From contig CATLBQ010000006.1 of NCBI GenBank assembly GCA_949879765.1, positions 1-64,000 of the forward strand: 64,000 nucleotides of DNA, read 5' to 3'. How positions within the stretch are numbered: the stretch's first letter is position 1; the number at the start of each line of letters is the position of its first letter. This stretch comes from an uncultured Bacilli bacterium. GTDB lineage: Bacteria > Bacillota_I > Bacilli_A > ML615J-28 > CAG-313. Positions 8,620 through 18,865 of this stretch are shown here, piece after piece. The translations under genes were made by a program, and so were the position numbers. Below the pieces are notes generated by a model that searched no databases, was not told the DNA's origin, and was given only the letters and a program-made list of their open reading frames with translations.

Positions 8620-10230
8620 ATGGCAAAATATATATTTGTAACAGGTGGTGTAGTGTCTAGTCTTGGCAAGGGAATTGTTGCCTCATCACTAGGAAGATTA
8701 TTGAAAAATAGAGGATTAAAAGTGTTTATGCAGAAATTTGATCCGTATATCAATGTTGATCCAGGTACAATGAGTCCTTATCAACATGGTGAAGTATATG
8801 TCACAGTTGATGGAGCAGAAACCGATTTGGATTTAGGACATTATGAGCGTTTTATTGATGAAGAATTAACGAAAGAATCTTGTGTAACCTCAGGCAAAAT
8901 TTATCAATCTGTTATTCGAAAAGAACGTGCAGGGGATTATCTTGGAAAAACAGTACAAGTTATACCGCATATCACCAATGAAATCAAGTCAAGATTAATT
9001 TCAGCTGCGACTACTTCAAAGGCAGATATTATTATTACAGAAATTGGAGGAACGGTAGGGGATATCGAATCACTTCCTTTTCTTGAAGCCATTCGTCAAT
9101 GGAGACGAGATGTGGGAATAGAAAATACATTTTATGTGCATACAACTCTTGTACCATTTGTCAAAGCAGCATCAGAATTAAAAACCAAGCCAACACAACA
9201 TAGTGTTAAAGAATTACGTTCATTAGGAATTCAACCAGATATGTTGGTTCTTCGTTCAGAAATGGATATCAATCACGAATTGCGTGAAAAGATTTCTTCC
9301 TTCTGTGACGTAGATAAAAGGGCTGTTGTAGTTTCAAAAGATGTGAAAATTTTATACGAAGTGGCCAATAATTTATTTAATCAAGGTGCAGATCAATATA
9401 TCTGTGACTTCTTTAAATTAGCAACTGAAAAGCCAAATATGGATGAATGGAATGACCTCATTCAAACGATTCGAAAATTATCAGGTGAGGTAAACATTGC
9501 ATTAGTTGGAAAGTACGTTCAATTACAAGATGCGTATATTTCTATTAATGAGGCTCTCAAACATGCGGGATATGTGTTTGGAAAAAAAGTGACAATCAAC
9601 TGGATTCTAGCAGATGATATTACAGATGAAAATGCAAATATGTATTTGCAAGATGTAGATGGCATTTTAGTTCCAGGTGGATTTGGACCTAGGGGAATTG
9701 AAGGTAAAATTGCTGCGATTCGTTATGCAAGAGAAAAACAAATTCCATATTTGGGTATTTGTTTAGGTATGCAACTTGCAACAATTGAATTTGCAAGACA
9801 TGTTATGGGATTGCAAGATGCTCATTCAACTGAACTTTGTGAAACGACAACTCACCCTATCATTGATTATTTACCAAATCAGTATGCGGGTATTAATATG
9901 GGGGGCACACTTCGTTTAGGTGCATATGAGTGTCAAATTCAAGAAGGTTCAGCGGCTTATCAAGCATATCAAAAAACAAATGTTTTTGAAAGACATCGTC
10001 ATCGTTATGAATTCAATAATCAATATTTAGAACAAATGGAAAAAGCAGGTATGATAGCAACGGGTAAAAATCCAGATAGTGGTTTAGTTGAAATTGTCGA
10101 AATAAAGCACCACCCTTGGTTTGTAGCCTGTCAATTTCATCCTGAATTTAGTTCAAGACCCAATAGGGCTCATCCTCTATTCGTAGCATTTATTGAGCAT
10201 GCTTTGGCCTATCAAAAGAATAAGCAATAA
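8620..10230 (+). CDS. pyrG: CTP synthase
   Basis: [20 protein letters not shown]-terminus; GICLGMQ glutaminase motif; start at ATG after GGAGG. Confidence 0.97.
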   Translation: MAKYIFVTGGVVSSLGKGIVASSLGRLLKNRGLKVFMQKFDPYINVDPGTMSPYQHGEVYVTVDGAETDLDLGHYERFIDEELTKESCVTSGKIYQSVIRKERAGDYLGKTVQVIPHITNEIKSRLISAATTSKADIIITEIGGTVGDIESLPFLEAIRQWRRDVGIENTFYVHTTLVPFVKAASELKTKPTQHSVKELRSLGIQPDMLVLRSEMDINHELREKISSFCDVDKRAVVVSKDVKILYEVANNLFNQGADQYICDFFKLATEKPNMDEWNDLIQTIRKLSGEVNIALVGKYVQLQDAYISINEALKHAGYVFGKKVTINWILADDITDENANMYLQDVDGILVPGGFGPRGIEGKIAAIRYAREKQIPYLGICLGMQLATIEFARHVMGLQDAHSTELCETTTHPIIDYLPNQYAGINMGGTLRLGAYECQIQEGSAAYQAYQKTNVFERHRHRYEFNNQYLEQMEKAGMIATGKNPDSGLVEIVEIKHHPWFVACQFHPEFSSRPNRAHPLFVAFIEHALAYQKNKQ

Positions 10231-10256
10231 CATATAAAAAACACACAAGTGAAAAT

Positions 10257-11501
10257 TTACTTGTGTGTTTTGTTTATTTCTACATATTTTTTTTGCAATT
10301 TGGCAAATTTAGGCATGCCATTTTCAAACTGAGTATGGGGTTCACCTTGAATGAGAGGTAAAGCATAGTCGATAAAAGAAGATGTAATATCGGCATTTTG
10401 GCCATTTATGAAATGAAGAGGAACTGGTTTCACCAAATTGGCAACATCTTTTAGAGGTACCGATTGGTATTGAATGATATAATTTTCTAATCTTTTCATT
10501 GTCACCATTTGACCAGTGCATCCAGTTAATGCAAACTGGACGGCATATTTACCACAATTATAGGCTTCATCAATATCGGTTAGCGAGGAAAGGTGAGAGG
10601 AACATCTTTGAGGCAAGTTCAATTCAATACTACGAATAGGTAAGTGAAGTTTTTGATTGACGCACTCTGCCAATAACTGGGCAACACCTCCTAATTGTAA
10701 ATGACCAAAATCATCTTCATTGTTGAAGGAGCGATATTGGAGCATATAAATTCCATTTTGATCTTTTATTCCTTCAGAAACAGCAATGAGAGCATGACCT
10801 TTTTGTTGGTATATAGAGGATACCTTTTCTAAAAAATCTGTCATATCAAAAGGAATTTCAGGTAAATAAATCAAATCAGGACCACTATTGGTTAAACTGG
10901 CTAGTTTTGTCCCTGCTGTAAGCCAACCTGCATCACGTCCCATAATTTCGACAATCGTGACTTTTCCTTTAGGATAACAAGCAATATCTTGATAAATTTC
11001 GGCAATTGTTGTTGCAATAAATTTGATACTTGATCCATATCCAGGCGTATGATCGGTTCCAACTAAATCATTATCAATAGTCTTAGGAACACCAATGACG
11101 GTGCAGTCAAAATCGATGCTTTGAAAATATTGACTTAAGTTTAAACAAGTATCCATTGAGTCATTTCCACCAATATAAAAGAAATGAGTGATATGTAGAG
11201 ATTCAAAGACGGATACAATTGCTTTATGAATATGGTCATCTATTTGTGGATTCGGTAATTTAAAGCGAATTGAGCCAAGGATAGAACTAGGTGTAGTCTT
11301 CAGTAATTCGATGGTTTCAGATGATTCTGCATATAAATCAATAATATGGTGATGAATAATGCCATCAATTCCGTTTAATGCACCATATACTGTATCAATT
11401 TCATCATGTAATTTGGCTTCTTCCACAATACCAGCAAGACTTGCATTAATTACTGCGGTGGGGCCGCCAGATTGACCAACTAAGATAGATCCTTTTTTCA
11501 T
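10257..11501 (-). CDS. 6-phosphofructokinase, probably diphosphate-dependent
   Basis: GQSGGPTAVINAS, YIGGNDSMDT (GGND rather than GGDGS), GVPKTIDNDL, MGRDAGWL. Confidence 0.85.
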   Translation of the reverse strand: MKKGSILVGQSGGPTAVINASLAGIVEEAKLHDEIDTVYGALNGIDGIIHHHIIDLYAESSETIELLKTTPSSILGSIRFKLPNPQIDDHIHKAIVSVFESLHITHFFYIGGNDSMDTCLNLSQYFQSIDFDCTVIGVPKTIDNDLVGTDHTPGYGSSIKFIATTIAEIYQDIACYPKGKVTIVEIMGRDAGWLTAGTKLASLTNSGPDLIYLPEIPFDMTDFLEKVSSIYQQKGHALIAVSEGIKDQNGIYMLQYRSFNNEDDFGHLQLGGVAQLLAECVNQKLHLPIRSIELNLPQRCSSHLSSLTDIDEAYNCGKYAVQFALTGCTGQMVTMKRLENYIIQYQSVPLKDVANLVKPVPLHFINGQNADITSSFIDYALPLIQGEPHTQFENGMPKFAKLQKKYVEINKTHK

Positions 11502-11578
11502 ATGTTCACCTCATTTGAGCATATTTTACCTTAAAAAGAAAAATTAGCAAAGTGAAATGGTTTAGTAATCGTTTGCAA

Positions 11579-11612
11579 GAAAAAAGTGTACTTTTAAAAA
11601 GTACACTTTTGT
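11579..11612. terminator. Rho-independent terminator
   Basis: AAAAGTGTACTTTTAAAAAGTACACTTTTG inverted repeat between convergent-side ends. Confidence 0.7.
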
Positions 11613-11615
11613 AAA

Positions 11616-12974
11616 TTATTCTTTTGAAATTATTTTTTCTTCCTTTTCTTTTGGCAAAATCACATTAAGTAAGATACCAAAGATAGTTGCAAGAGCCATA
11701 CCTGAGAATTGGATGTCTGTTGTGAATTTTAACGCACCACCACCAAGACCAATAACGAGCATAACAGATACAATAATTAGGTTTCTTGTTTTAGACATAT
11801 CCACTTTAGAGTCAATCAATGTACGAAGACCATTTGCGGCAATGAAACCATAAAGAATCATACAAACACCGCCCATTACTGCAGCAGGGATAGTTGCAAT
11901 TAAAGTGGTAAAGATATTACAGAAAGAAAGTAAGATTGCAATGACTGCTGCTCCACCAGTAACCCAAACAGAACCAATTTTAGTCATACCTACAACAGAT
12001 GTATTTTCACCATAAGAAGTATTAGCAGGTCCTCCAATCAATCCAGCAAATACAGTTGCAACACCATCTCCAAGTAACGTACGATGAAGACCTGGCTCAC
12101 TTAGATAATCTTTACCAGTAATAGAGCCTAGTACTTTGTGGTCACCAATGTGTTCACAAATGGTCACAAAGGCAAGGGGAATAACAGATATTGCAGCAGC
12201 AAAATTAATTTTTGCCATTGAGATACCTAGACCAAGTTCAGCATCTTTCCATCCGAGGAAAGTAAATTCTGGGAATTTAAACCATTGACTAGGAGAAGTA
12301 ATGACTTCTTTTAAAGGACTAAAATCAATAATAGTACCAAAATTTCCATTTGGAATGAAACCAACAAGGATAGCGACAAGATATCCACCAACAATACCAA
12401 TTAAGAAAGGAATGACTTTTAAAAAACCTTTAGCTTTAATGGATATTACAGCAATCAATAGCATAGTGGCAACGGCTACAATAATGGAACGATAATCATA
12501 TGATTTACCCTCTATAAAAAATCCTGCATTAGATACAGCGCTAGATGCAAGTCCCAATCCAATAACCATGATAGTTGGACCAACAACAATTGGTGGAAGT
12601 AATTTATTTAACCACTTGACACCGACAAATCGAATCACTATAGCAATCATCACATAAATGATACCCGCAATCACAATACCTGTCATTGCACTAGCCATAC
12701 TTCCGCCTAATGCTTCTTTTGCTGCATTGATATAAGCAATATAAGCAAAACTAGAACCTAAATAAATGGGTACTCTGGCTTTGGTACATAGAATGTAGAT
12801 AAGTGTTCCTACGCCTGATGCAAATAAGGCAACAGAGATAGATAATTCGGTTAACATGGGTACTAACACAGTAGCACTGAACATTGCAAAAACGTGTTGG
12901 AAACTAAGCGCAATCCATTTCCCTGTTTTTGGTCTGTCGTTTACGTCAAGAATTAAATTTTTGTTTTCTGACAT
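11616..12974 (-). CDS. Uracil/xanthine permease family (NCS2, UraA-like)
   Basis: Start MSENKNLILDVNDRPKTGKWIALSFQHVFAMFSATVLVPMLT; ICEHIGDH motif typical of UraA/PyrP. Confidence 0.9.
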   Translation of the reverse strand: MSENKNLILDVNDRPKTGKWIALSFQHVFAMFSATVLVPMLTELSISVALFASGVGTLIYILCTKARVPIYLGSSFAYIAYINAAKEALGGSMASAMTGIVIAGIIYVMIAIVIRFVGVKWLNKLLPPIVVGPTIMVIGLGLASSAVSNAGFFIEGKSYDYRSIIVAVATMLLIAVISIKAKGFLKVIPFLIGIVGGYLVAILVGFIPNGNFGTIIDFSPLKEVITSPSQWFKFPEFTFLGWKDAELGLGISMAKINFAAAISVIPLAFVTICEHIGDHKVLGSITGKDYLSEPGLHRTLLGDGVATVFAGLIGGPANTSYGENTSVVGMTKIGSVWVTGGAAVIAILLSFCNIFTTLIATIPAAVMGGVCMILYGFIAANGLRTLIDSKVDMSKTRNLIIVSVMLVIGLGGGALKFTTDIQFSGMALATIFGILLNVILPKEKEEKIISKE

Positions 12975-13013
12975 ATTCTCCTCCTTTGATTTTGATGTGA
13001 AACAAGATGAGGC

Positions 13014-13168
13014 CAATAAAAAATGAGGGCCATAGCCCTCAGCAGCACAATTGGTATTCTAAAAATTTATTAAATATAGAAACGAAGATGTAGATATTTA
13101 ATAAATCTTTATCCTCCATTCATGTAAGCACTTTGTTTGCCAAAGGGCCTTGTTCTCGTTTTCACTAG
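13014..13168 (-). promoter_or_regulatory. Structured leader with intrinsic terminator upstream of the uracil-permease gene
   Basis: Minus-strand promoter TTGCAA-16-TATAAT (-10 at 13174-13179); CTTTG-GCAAA-CAAAG hairpin; 13-bp hairpin ATTTATTAAATAT...ATATTTAATAAAT; terminator GAGGGCTATGGCCCTCATTTTTT before RBS. Confidence 0.6.
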
Positions 13169-13355
13169 GTGCAATTATACTGAAAAAGATTTTAATTGCA
13201 ACAAAAATACACTTATAATTTACAAAAAAACATGAAAAAAGGCAATGTTATTATATAAATACGTAAGTAAAATAGGAGAAAGTAAATAAAAAATGTCTTT
13301 TCTTAATGATTGAAAAAAAATAGGATTTATGCTACAATATGAAACTGGTGATAAT

Positions 13356-14081
13356 ATGAAAGAATTTTTAGAACAAGTTGAAAAAAAATTAGAATTAGTA
13401 GAAAAAGAAGAACAAGACGCAATCCAACAAGCAGCTCAGGTTCTATTCGAAAGTTTTATGAATCAATTGGTTGTGCATGTTTTTGCGACTGGACATTCTC
13501 ATATGTTCATGGAAGAATTGTTTTATCGTGCTGGTGGACTTGTACCGATTAACCCTATATTTGTGCCTAGTCTTATGCAACATGAAGGTGCAATTCGAAG
13601 TACACATCTTGAGCGTTTGTCAGGACTTGCCAAGGAAATTTATAGTTCTATTGAAAAGTTACCCCAAGAACCTTTTATTATTGTATCTAATTCTGGAATC
13701 AATGCTGTGCCTATCGAAATGGCGATGTTGGCCAAACAAGATGGTCATCCTGTCATTGCGATAACAAGCGTAGAAATGTCTACACAAAGTGAATCTCGGG
13801 CTATTCAACAAAAAAAATTATATGAAATTGCGGATATTGTAATTGATAATCATGTTCCCTTTGGAGATGGTGTCCTTGCTTATGAACATACTCCTATTGG
13901 TGCTGTATCTAGTATTATAGGTAGTTTTATTGCTCAAAGTTTGGTTCTTTGTGTAATTGAAAAATATAAAGAAAAAGGAATCACACCACCAATTTATCAA
14001 AGTGCCAATACTCCGGGTGGGGATACTCATAATCAAACCTTGTATACCACTTATCAAACAAGAATTCGGTCATTATATTAA
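13356..14081 (+). CDS. SIS domain-containing protein (UPF0309-like)
   Basis: FATGHSHMFMEELFYRAGGL, IVSNSGINAVPIEMA sugar isomerase-type motifs. Confidence 0.85.
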   Translation: MKEFLEQVEKKLELVEKEEQDAIQQAAQVLFESFMNQLVVHVFATGHSHMFMEELFYRAGGLVPINPIFVPSLMQHEGAIRSTHLERLSGLAKEIYSSIEKLPQEPFIIVSNSGINAVPIEMAMLAKQDGHPVIAITSVEMSTQSESRAIQQKKLYEIADIVIDNHVPFGDGVLAYEHTPIGAVSSIIGSFIAQSLVLCVIEKYKEKGITPPIYQSANTPGGDTHNQTLYTTYQTRIRSLY

Positions 14082-14090
14082 GGAAAAGTT

Positions 14091-14555
14091 ATGGAAGAAA
14101 AAAATTACGCTTTAGTAGGAAGAATTATTGAATCTGTACAACAAATTGAATATGATTTAATACGAGGAGTAAAATATAAAAGGCTATTTCAATTGTTTGA
14201 AAAATACAAAAATGTTTCTCCTCATTTGTTTCAAAAAGTAGAAGAAGATACGACGATGTTGGCTAAAAAAATGACAACTATGACTTTTGGTGAATTAATC
14301 GGCATTGTGAAAAAATATGAGTTGTTGGGAATTGATGATACAGATTATTTAGAGAGTTTATTATCAAAACGAAATCAATTGGTTCACCAATATTTTAAGT
14401 ATAACGAAATGAATCAATGTAGTGAACAGATGAAAACCAATTACTTGACACGTTTTTTAGAAGAATCTTTGGCTTATAGTGAATATTTAACACGTTTGAT
14501 TGATGAAATTCAAACCGATTTGAATTATATAAGTAGTGGAAAATACAATTATTAG
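14091..14555 (+). CDS. Uncharacterised all-alpha, HEPN-like protein
   Basis: 154 aa; contains KRNQLVHQYF (R-X4-H) motif in predicted helical context. Confidence 0.55.
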   Translation: MEEKNYALVGRIIESVQQIEYDLIRGVKYKRLFQLFEKYKNVSPHLFQKVEEDTTMLAKKMTTMTFGELIGIVKKYELLGIDDTDYLESLLSKRNQLVHQYFKYNEMNQCSEQMKTNYLTRFLEESLAYSEYLTRLIDEIQTDLNYISSGKYNY

Positions 14556-14584
14556 TAGATGTGTATACAAAAGGAGTAGATAAA

Positions 14585-16315
14585 ATGAAAGATAAATGTA
14601 CACATTATTTGAAACCCTTTACAAAAAGGCTGATTATTGGACCTATATTTAAATTGATTGAGGCCATTTTTGAATTGATTGTACCTATTTTAATGGCGCT
14701 TATCATTGATGAAGGGGTAAAATACCAAAATAAAACCTACATTTATAGTGTAGGTGCAATCATTATTGTACTAGGAATATTGGGGCTTGGAAGTTCTCTT
14801 GTTTGTCAGTTTAATGCTTCAAGAGCCTCACAAGGATATGGCACATTATTAAGAAATGCTATTTTTCGAAAAATCAATAGTCTATCGCCTAAAGAATTAG
14901 AAAAAGTGGGTAGTGATGCGCTCATCAATATCATGAGCAACGATATTAATCAATTACAACTTGCGGTGGCGATGCTGATTCGTTTGGTTGTTCGTGCGCC
15001 TTTCTTGGTATTAGGAAGTCTTATAGCAGCCTGTATTATTAATTTGAAAATAGGAATGATTTTTTTAGTGATGGTGATTTTCATTGCACTTATTTTATAT
15101 TTTGTGATCAAAGAAAGTTCCAAACGATATACGAAAGTACAAGATAAATTAGATGATTTAAGTGTCATTACAAGTGAAAATTTAAAAGGTGCAAGAGAAG
15201 TAAGAGGATTTGCTATGCAAGCAAAGGAAGAAGAACGCTTCGGAAAAGAGGTAAAGAAATACCAAAAGGAAGCACTCACCATTGCTAAAATTTCGGCATT
15301 GTTGAACCCTTTGACAACCATTGTGGCAAATTTTTCTGTTATTGCTATTTTGTATTTTGGTGGAAAAATGGTTGAAATTGGTACATTATCTCAAGGTGAA
15401 GTCATTGCTTTAGTTAATTATATGAACCAAATTTTACTAGCGTTAATAGTGGTAAGTAACTTGGTCGTTATTTTTACCAAGGCTTATGCTTCTTTGAAAA
15501 GATGCGATGCCCTCCTTGATTTAGATACTTCTATTGAAAATGGTACAATGGTTACATTAGATGAAGCAACAGATGATTTACTTGTGTTTCAGCATGTTTC
15601 ATTTGCATATGATGTGATTACAGAAACATCCATTGAAGATATTAGTTTCACACTCAAAAAAGGACAAACATTGGGGATTATTGGAGGTACTGGATCAGGA
15701 AAATCGACGATTGTTCAGTTGATAGAACGTTATTTTGATGTCACTATAGGAGAAATAGACTACAGTGGACAACCAATTCAACAGATTGATTTACATACGC
15801 TTCGTTCCTCCATTGGTTTAGTTCAACAAAAGGCCGTTCTTTTTAAAGGAACCATTCGTTCGAATTTACAAATGGCTGCCCCAAAGGCAACAGATGAAGA
15901 AATGATCAAGGCTTTAGAGGTTGCCCAAGCCCTTGATTTTGTATTAGAAAAGGGCGGTTTGGATAGCATAGTTGAAGAAAATGGTAGGAATTTTTCGGGT
16001 GGACAAAAACAAAGAATATCCATTGCTATGGCATTGGTGAAACAGCCCAAATTGTTAATTTTAGACGATTCAACTAGTGCCCTTGACTATATGACAGATG
16101 CCAAAGTAAGAAAAGGCATTCGAGAATTTGCCAAAGATATGACATGTATTATCATATCACAACGGGCAAGCAGTTTGAAAGAAGCCAATCAAATCTTAGT
16201 CTTAGATGAAGGAAAAATGATGGGAATGGGAACACATCAGTCATTGATGCGTAGTTGTGCAGTATATCAAGAAATTTGTGCATCCCAAGAATCAAGAGGT
16301 GAAGAAGATGCCTAA
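14585..16315 (+). CDS. ABC transporter ATP-binding protein/permease (heterodimeric exporter subunit)
   Basis: TM domain + Walker A GGTGSGKST, signature FSGGQKQR, Walker B LLILDDSTSALD. Confidence 0.92.
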   Translation: MKDKCTHYLKPFTKRLIIGPIFKLIEAIFELIVPILMALIIDEGVKYQNKTYIYSVGAIIIVLGILGLGSSLVCQFNASRASQGYGTLLRNAIFRKINSLSPKELEKVGSDALINIMSNDINQLQLAVAMLIRLVVRAPFLVLGSLIAACIINLKIGMIFLVMVIFIALILYFVIKESSKRYTKVQDKLDDLSVITSENLKGAREVRGFAMQAKEEERFGKEVKKYQKEALTIAKISALLNPLTTIVANFSVIAILYFGGKMVEIGTLSQGEVIALVNYMNQILLALIVVSNLVVIFTKAYASLKRCDALLDLDTSIENGTMVTLDEATDDLLVFQHVSFAYDVITETSIEDISFTLKKGQTLGIIGGTGSGKSTIVQLIERYFDVTIGEIDYSGQPIQQIDLHTLRSSIGLVQQKAVLFKGTIRSNLQMAAPKATDEEMIKALEVAQALDFVLEKGGLDSIVEENGRNFSGGQKQRISIAMALVKQPKLLILDDSTSALDYMTDAKVRKGIREFAKDMTCIIISQRASSLKEANQILVLDEGKMMGMGTHQSLMRSCAVYQEICASQESRGEEDA

Positions 16316-18032
16316 ACATTTATGGAATCGGTTAAGTAAATATACAGGACTAGTGATTTTAATATTGGGATTAGCTCTTATCAATGTTATGGCGACATTA
16401 TATATACCTGTATTGGTAGGTGATGCAGTAGACTATATTGTAGATAAAGGGGACGTTCATTTTGAGGCACTATATCCGATATTGTTTCAAATAGCTATCT
16501 GTATTGTGGTAGGTAATGTTTTTGGTTATTTATACGAATATATTATGTCTGTGGTATCCGAAGGTATGGTACTCGACTTAAGAAAAGAGACTTTTACTAA
16601 AATCACGCATTTGCCTCTTGCTTATGTAGATAGCCATCGTCATGGTGATATCGTTAGTCTTTTGATTTCAGATATTGAACAAGTATCAAATGGATTGTTA
16701 CAAGGATTTAAGCAATTGTATCGTGGTATAATTATGATTATAGCTACATTGATTTTTATGTTTGTAATCAAATGGGAGGTAGCACTGATTGTTGTTTTAG
16801 TTACACCGCTATCTTTGTTTGTGGCTGCCTTCATTTCGAAGAAATCTCATCAATACTTTGTCAAGCAAGCGAAAGCCAAAGGGGTATTAAGTGGATATAT
16901 TTTAGAAATGGTAAGCAATCAAAAAAAGATTAAAAGTTTGTGTTATGAAGAACAAGCTATTCAAAACTTTGAAAAAATGAATCAAGAGTTGTACGATGTA
17001 GGAATTCATGCTCAGTTTGTTTCTTCTACAACGAATCCTTGTACACGATTTGTTAATGGGTTAGTTTATGCTTTAGTGGGAATTATTGGAGCTATTTTGG
17101 TCATAGAAGACCCTACCCAACTATTTACAGTAGGTAAACTTTCTTCCTTTTTAACTTACGCCAATCAGTATACCAAACCATTTAATGAAATATCTGGTGT
17201 CATCAGCGAGGTTCAATCAGCATTTGCTTCTTATAAACGAGTTGAAGATATTTTGGCTGAGCCAAATGAAATCGATGAGGGAACTAAACATATTGAATTG
17301 CCAGTAGATAGTGTGGAATTTAGACATGTTGTATTTGCGTATACACCAGAAAAACCTCTCATTACAGATTTTAATCTAACCATTGAGAAAGGGCAAAAGG
17401 TGGCCATTGTTGGACCGACAGGTTGTGGAAAAACAACGATGATTAACTTATTATTAAGGTACTATGATCCAATTAGTGGTGCAATTTATATTGATGGTGA
17501 AAATACACTGCATATTCGAAAGGAAAATCTGAGAAAAACCTATGGTTTGGTTTTACAAGATACTTGGATTTTTAAAGGAACAGTTTTTGAAAATATTGCA
17601 TATGCCAAACCCGATGCTACAAAAGATGAAGTCATTCAAGCAGCTAAACTTGCACATGCGGATAGTTTTATCAGACGCCTTCCCCAAGGATATGATACAA
17701 TGATCAATGCTACATCAGGACTTTCACAAGGAGAAAAACAATTGATTACCATTGCAAGGTTAATGATGATGGTACCAGATGTGGTTATACTAGATGAGGC
17801 CACATCTTCTATTGACACAAGAACAGAAAAGAAAATTGTGGATGCATTCAATTATATGATGAAAGGAAGAACAAGTTTTGTGATTGCTCATCGACTTTCG
17901 ACAATTCGTGAAGCTGATATGATTATCGTGATGAATCAAGGAAATATTGTTGAAGTAGGAAACCATCAAACCCTTCTTGCACAAAAGGGATTCTATGAAA
18001 AATTATACCATCAAGGAATTGTAGATAATTAA
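16308..18032 (+). CDS. ABC transporter ATP-binding protein/permease (partner subunit)
   Basis: Walker A GPTGCGKTT, signature LSQGEKQ, Walker B VVILDEATSSID; overlaps upstream partner. Confidence 0.92.
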   Translation: MPKHLWNRLSKYTGLVILILGLALINVMATLYIPVLVGDAVDYIVDKGDVHFEALYPILFQIAICIVVGNVFGYLYEYIMSVVSEGMVLDLRKETFTKITHLPLAYVDSHRHGDIVSLLISDIEQVSNGLLQGFKQLYRGIIMIIATLIFMFVIKWEVALIVVLVTPLSLFVAAFISKKSHQYFVKQAKAKGVLSGYILEMVSNQKKIKSLCYEEQAIQNFEKMNQELYDVGIHAQFVSSTTNPCTRFVNGLVYALVGIIGAILVIEDPTQLFTVGKLSSFLTYANQYTKPFNEISGVISEVQSAFASYKRVEDILAEPNEIDEGTKHIELPVDSVEFRHVVFAYTPEKPLITDFNLTIEKGQKVAIVGPTGCGKTTMINLLLRYYDPISGAIYIDGENTLHIRKENLRKTYGLVLQDTWIFKGTVFENIAYAKPDATKDEVIQAAKLAHADSFIRRLPQGYDTMINATSGLSQGEKQLITIARLMMMVPDVVILDEATSSIDTRTEKKIVDAFNYMMKGRTSFVIAHRLSTIREADMIIVMNQGNIVEVGNHQTLLAQKGFYEKLYHQGIVDN

Positions 18033-18062
18033 AAGTTTAGGTATTCACCTAAACTTTTTTCA
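18033..18062 (+). terminator. Rho-independent terminator
   Basis: AAAAGTTTAGGTATTCACCTAAACTTTTTTC. Confidence 0.8.
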
Positions 18063-18166
18063 AAAAATATCGACATTTTTATTGATTTATTTGCAAGATA
18101 AAAGGGGTTTTTAAACTTGCATAAAAGAATGATTTATGGTATAATAGTTGCAAAAGAGGTGTAGGC

Positions 18167-18856
18167 ATGAATTTACCAAATAAATTAACCATTTTTAGAA
18201 TTCTTTTGATACCTATTATGATGATTGTCTATTCAATTGATCATTTGAGAATGAATAGCATTTTATTTCCAAATTTATCACAAGCTAATTTTATTATTTT
18301 ATTACTCGTGTTTATTGGTGCATTAACTGATTTTTTAGATGGACATATTGCTAGAAAACATAATTTAGTTACGAACTTTGGGAAATTTTTAGACCCACTT
18401 GCGGATAAACTGCTTACATCAACAGCTTTCATTATTCTATTGCAACAAAATATGGAAAATCAAGCATTGACAGTTGAGTATTATAATTTATCTGGAACAA
18501 CTGTGGGGACTTCTAATTTACTATGTTGGTGGATGGTTGTGATTATTTTAGCAAGGGAGTTTATGGTAACGGGTATACGTTTGCTTGCGGCAGGACAAGG
18601 AAAAGTAATTGCGGCTAGTTGGTATGGCAAAATCAAGACAACGATTCAGTTTGTGACGATATTGTTCTTGCTAGCAGGTGGTGCAGTTACTTTGAATGGT
18701 TCAGGAATACATGACTTAGCACTGGGATATGTTATTGTTGCCAAAATACTTATTGTGGCCACTTTAGCCATTACTATTTTTAGCGGATACGATTATCTTG
18801 CCAAAAACATAGATGTAATAAAAGATAAAAGAACAAAACAAAAAAATAAACAATAG
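18167..18856 (+). CDS. pgsA: CDP-diacylglycerol--glycerol-3-phosphate 3-phosphatidyltransferase
   Basis: MNLPNKLTIFRILLIPI; DFLDGHIARKHNLVTNFGKFLDPLADKLL CDP-alcohol phosphatidyltransferase motif. Confidence 0.93.
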   Translation: MNLPNKLTIFRILLIPIMMIVYSIDHLRMNSILFPNLSQANFIILLLVFIGALTDFLDGHIARKHNLVTNFGKFLDPLADKLLTSTAFIILLQQNMENQALTVEYYNLSGTTVGTSNLLCWWMVVIILAREFMVTGIRLLAAGQGKVIAASWYGKIKTTIQFVTILFLLAGGAVTLNGSGIHDLALGYVIVAKILIVATLAITIFSGYDYLAKNIDVIKDKRTKQKNKQ

Positions 18857-18865
18857 GAGAATAGT

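Noticed and set aside
13014-13168. PyrR-binding attenuator or purine riboswitch in front of the uracil permease
   Set aside because: The PyrR binding-loop consensus and the purine aptamer core are both absent from the leader, so neither label is supported.
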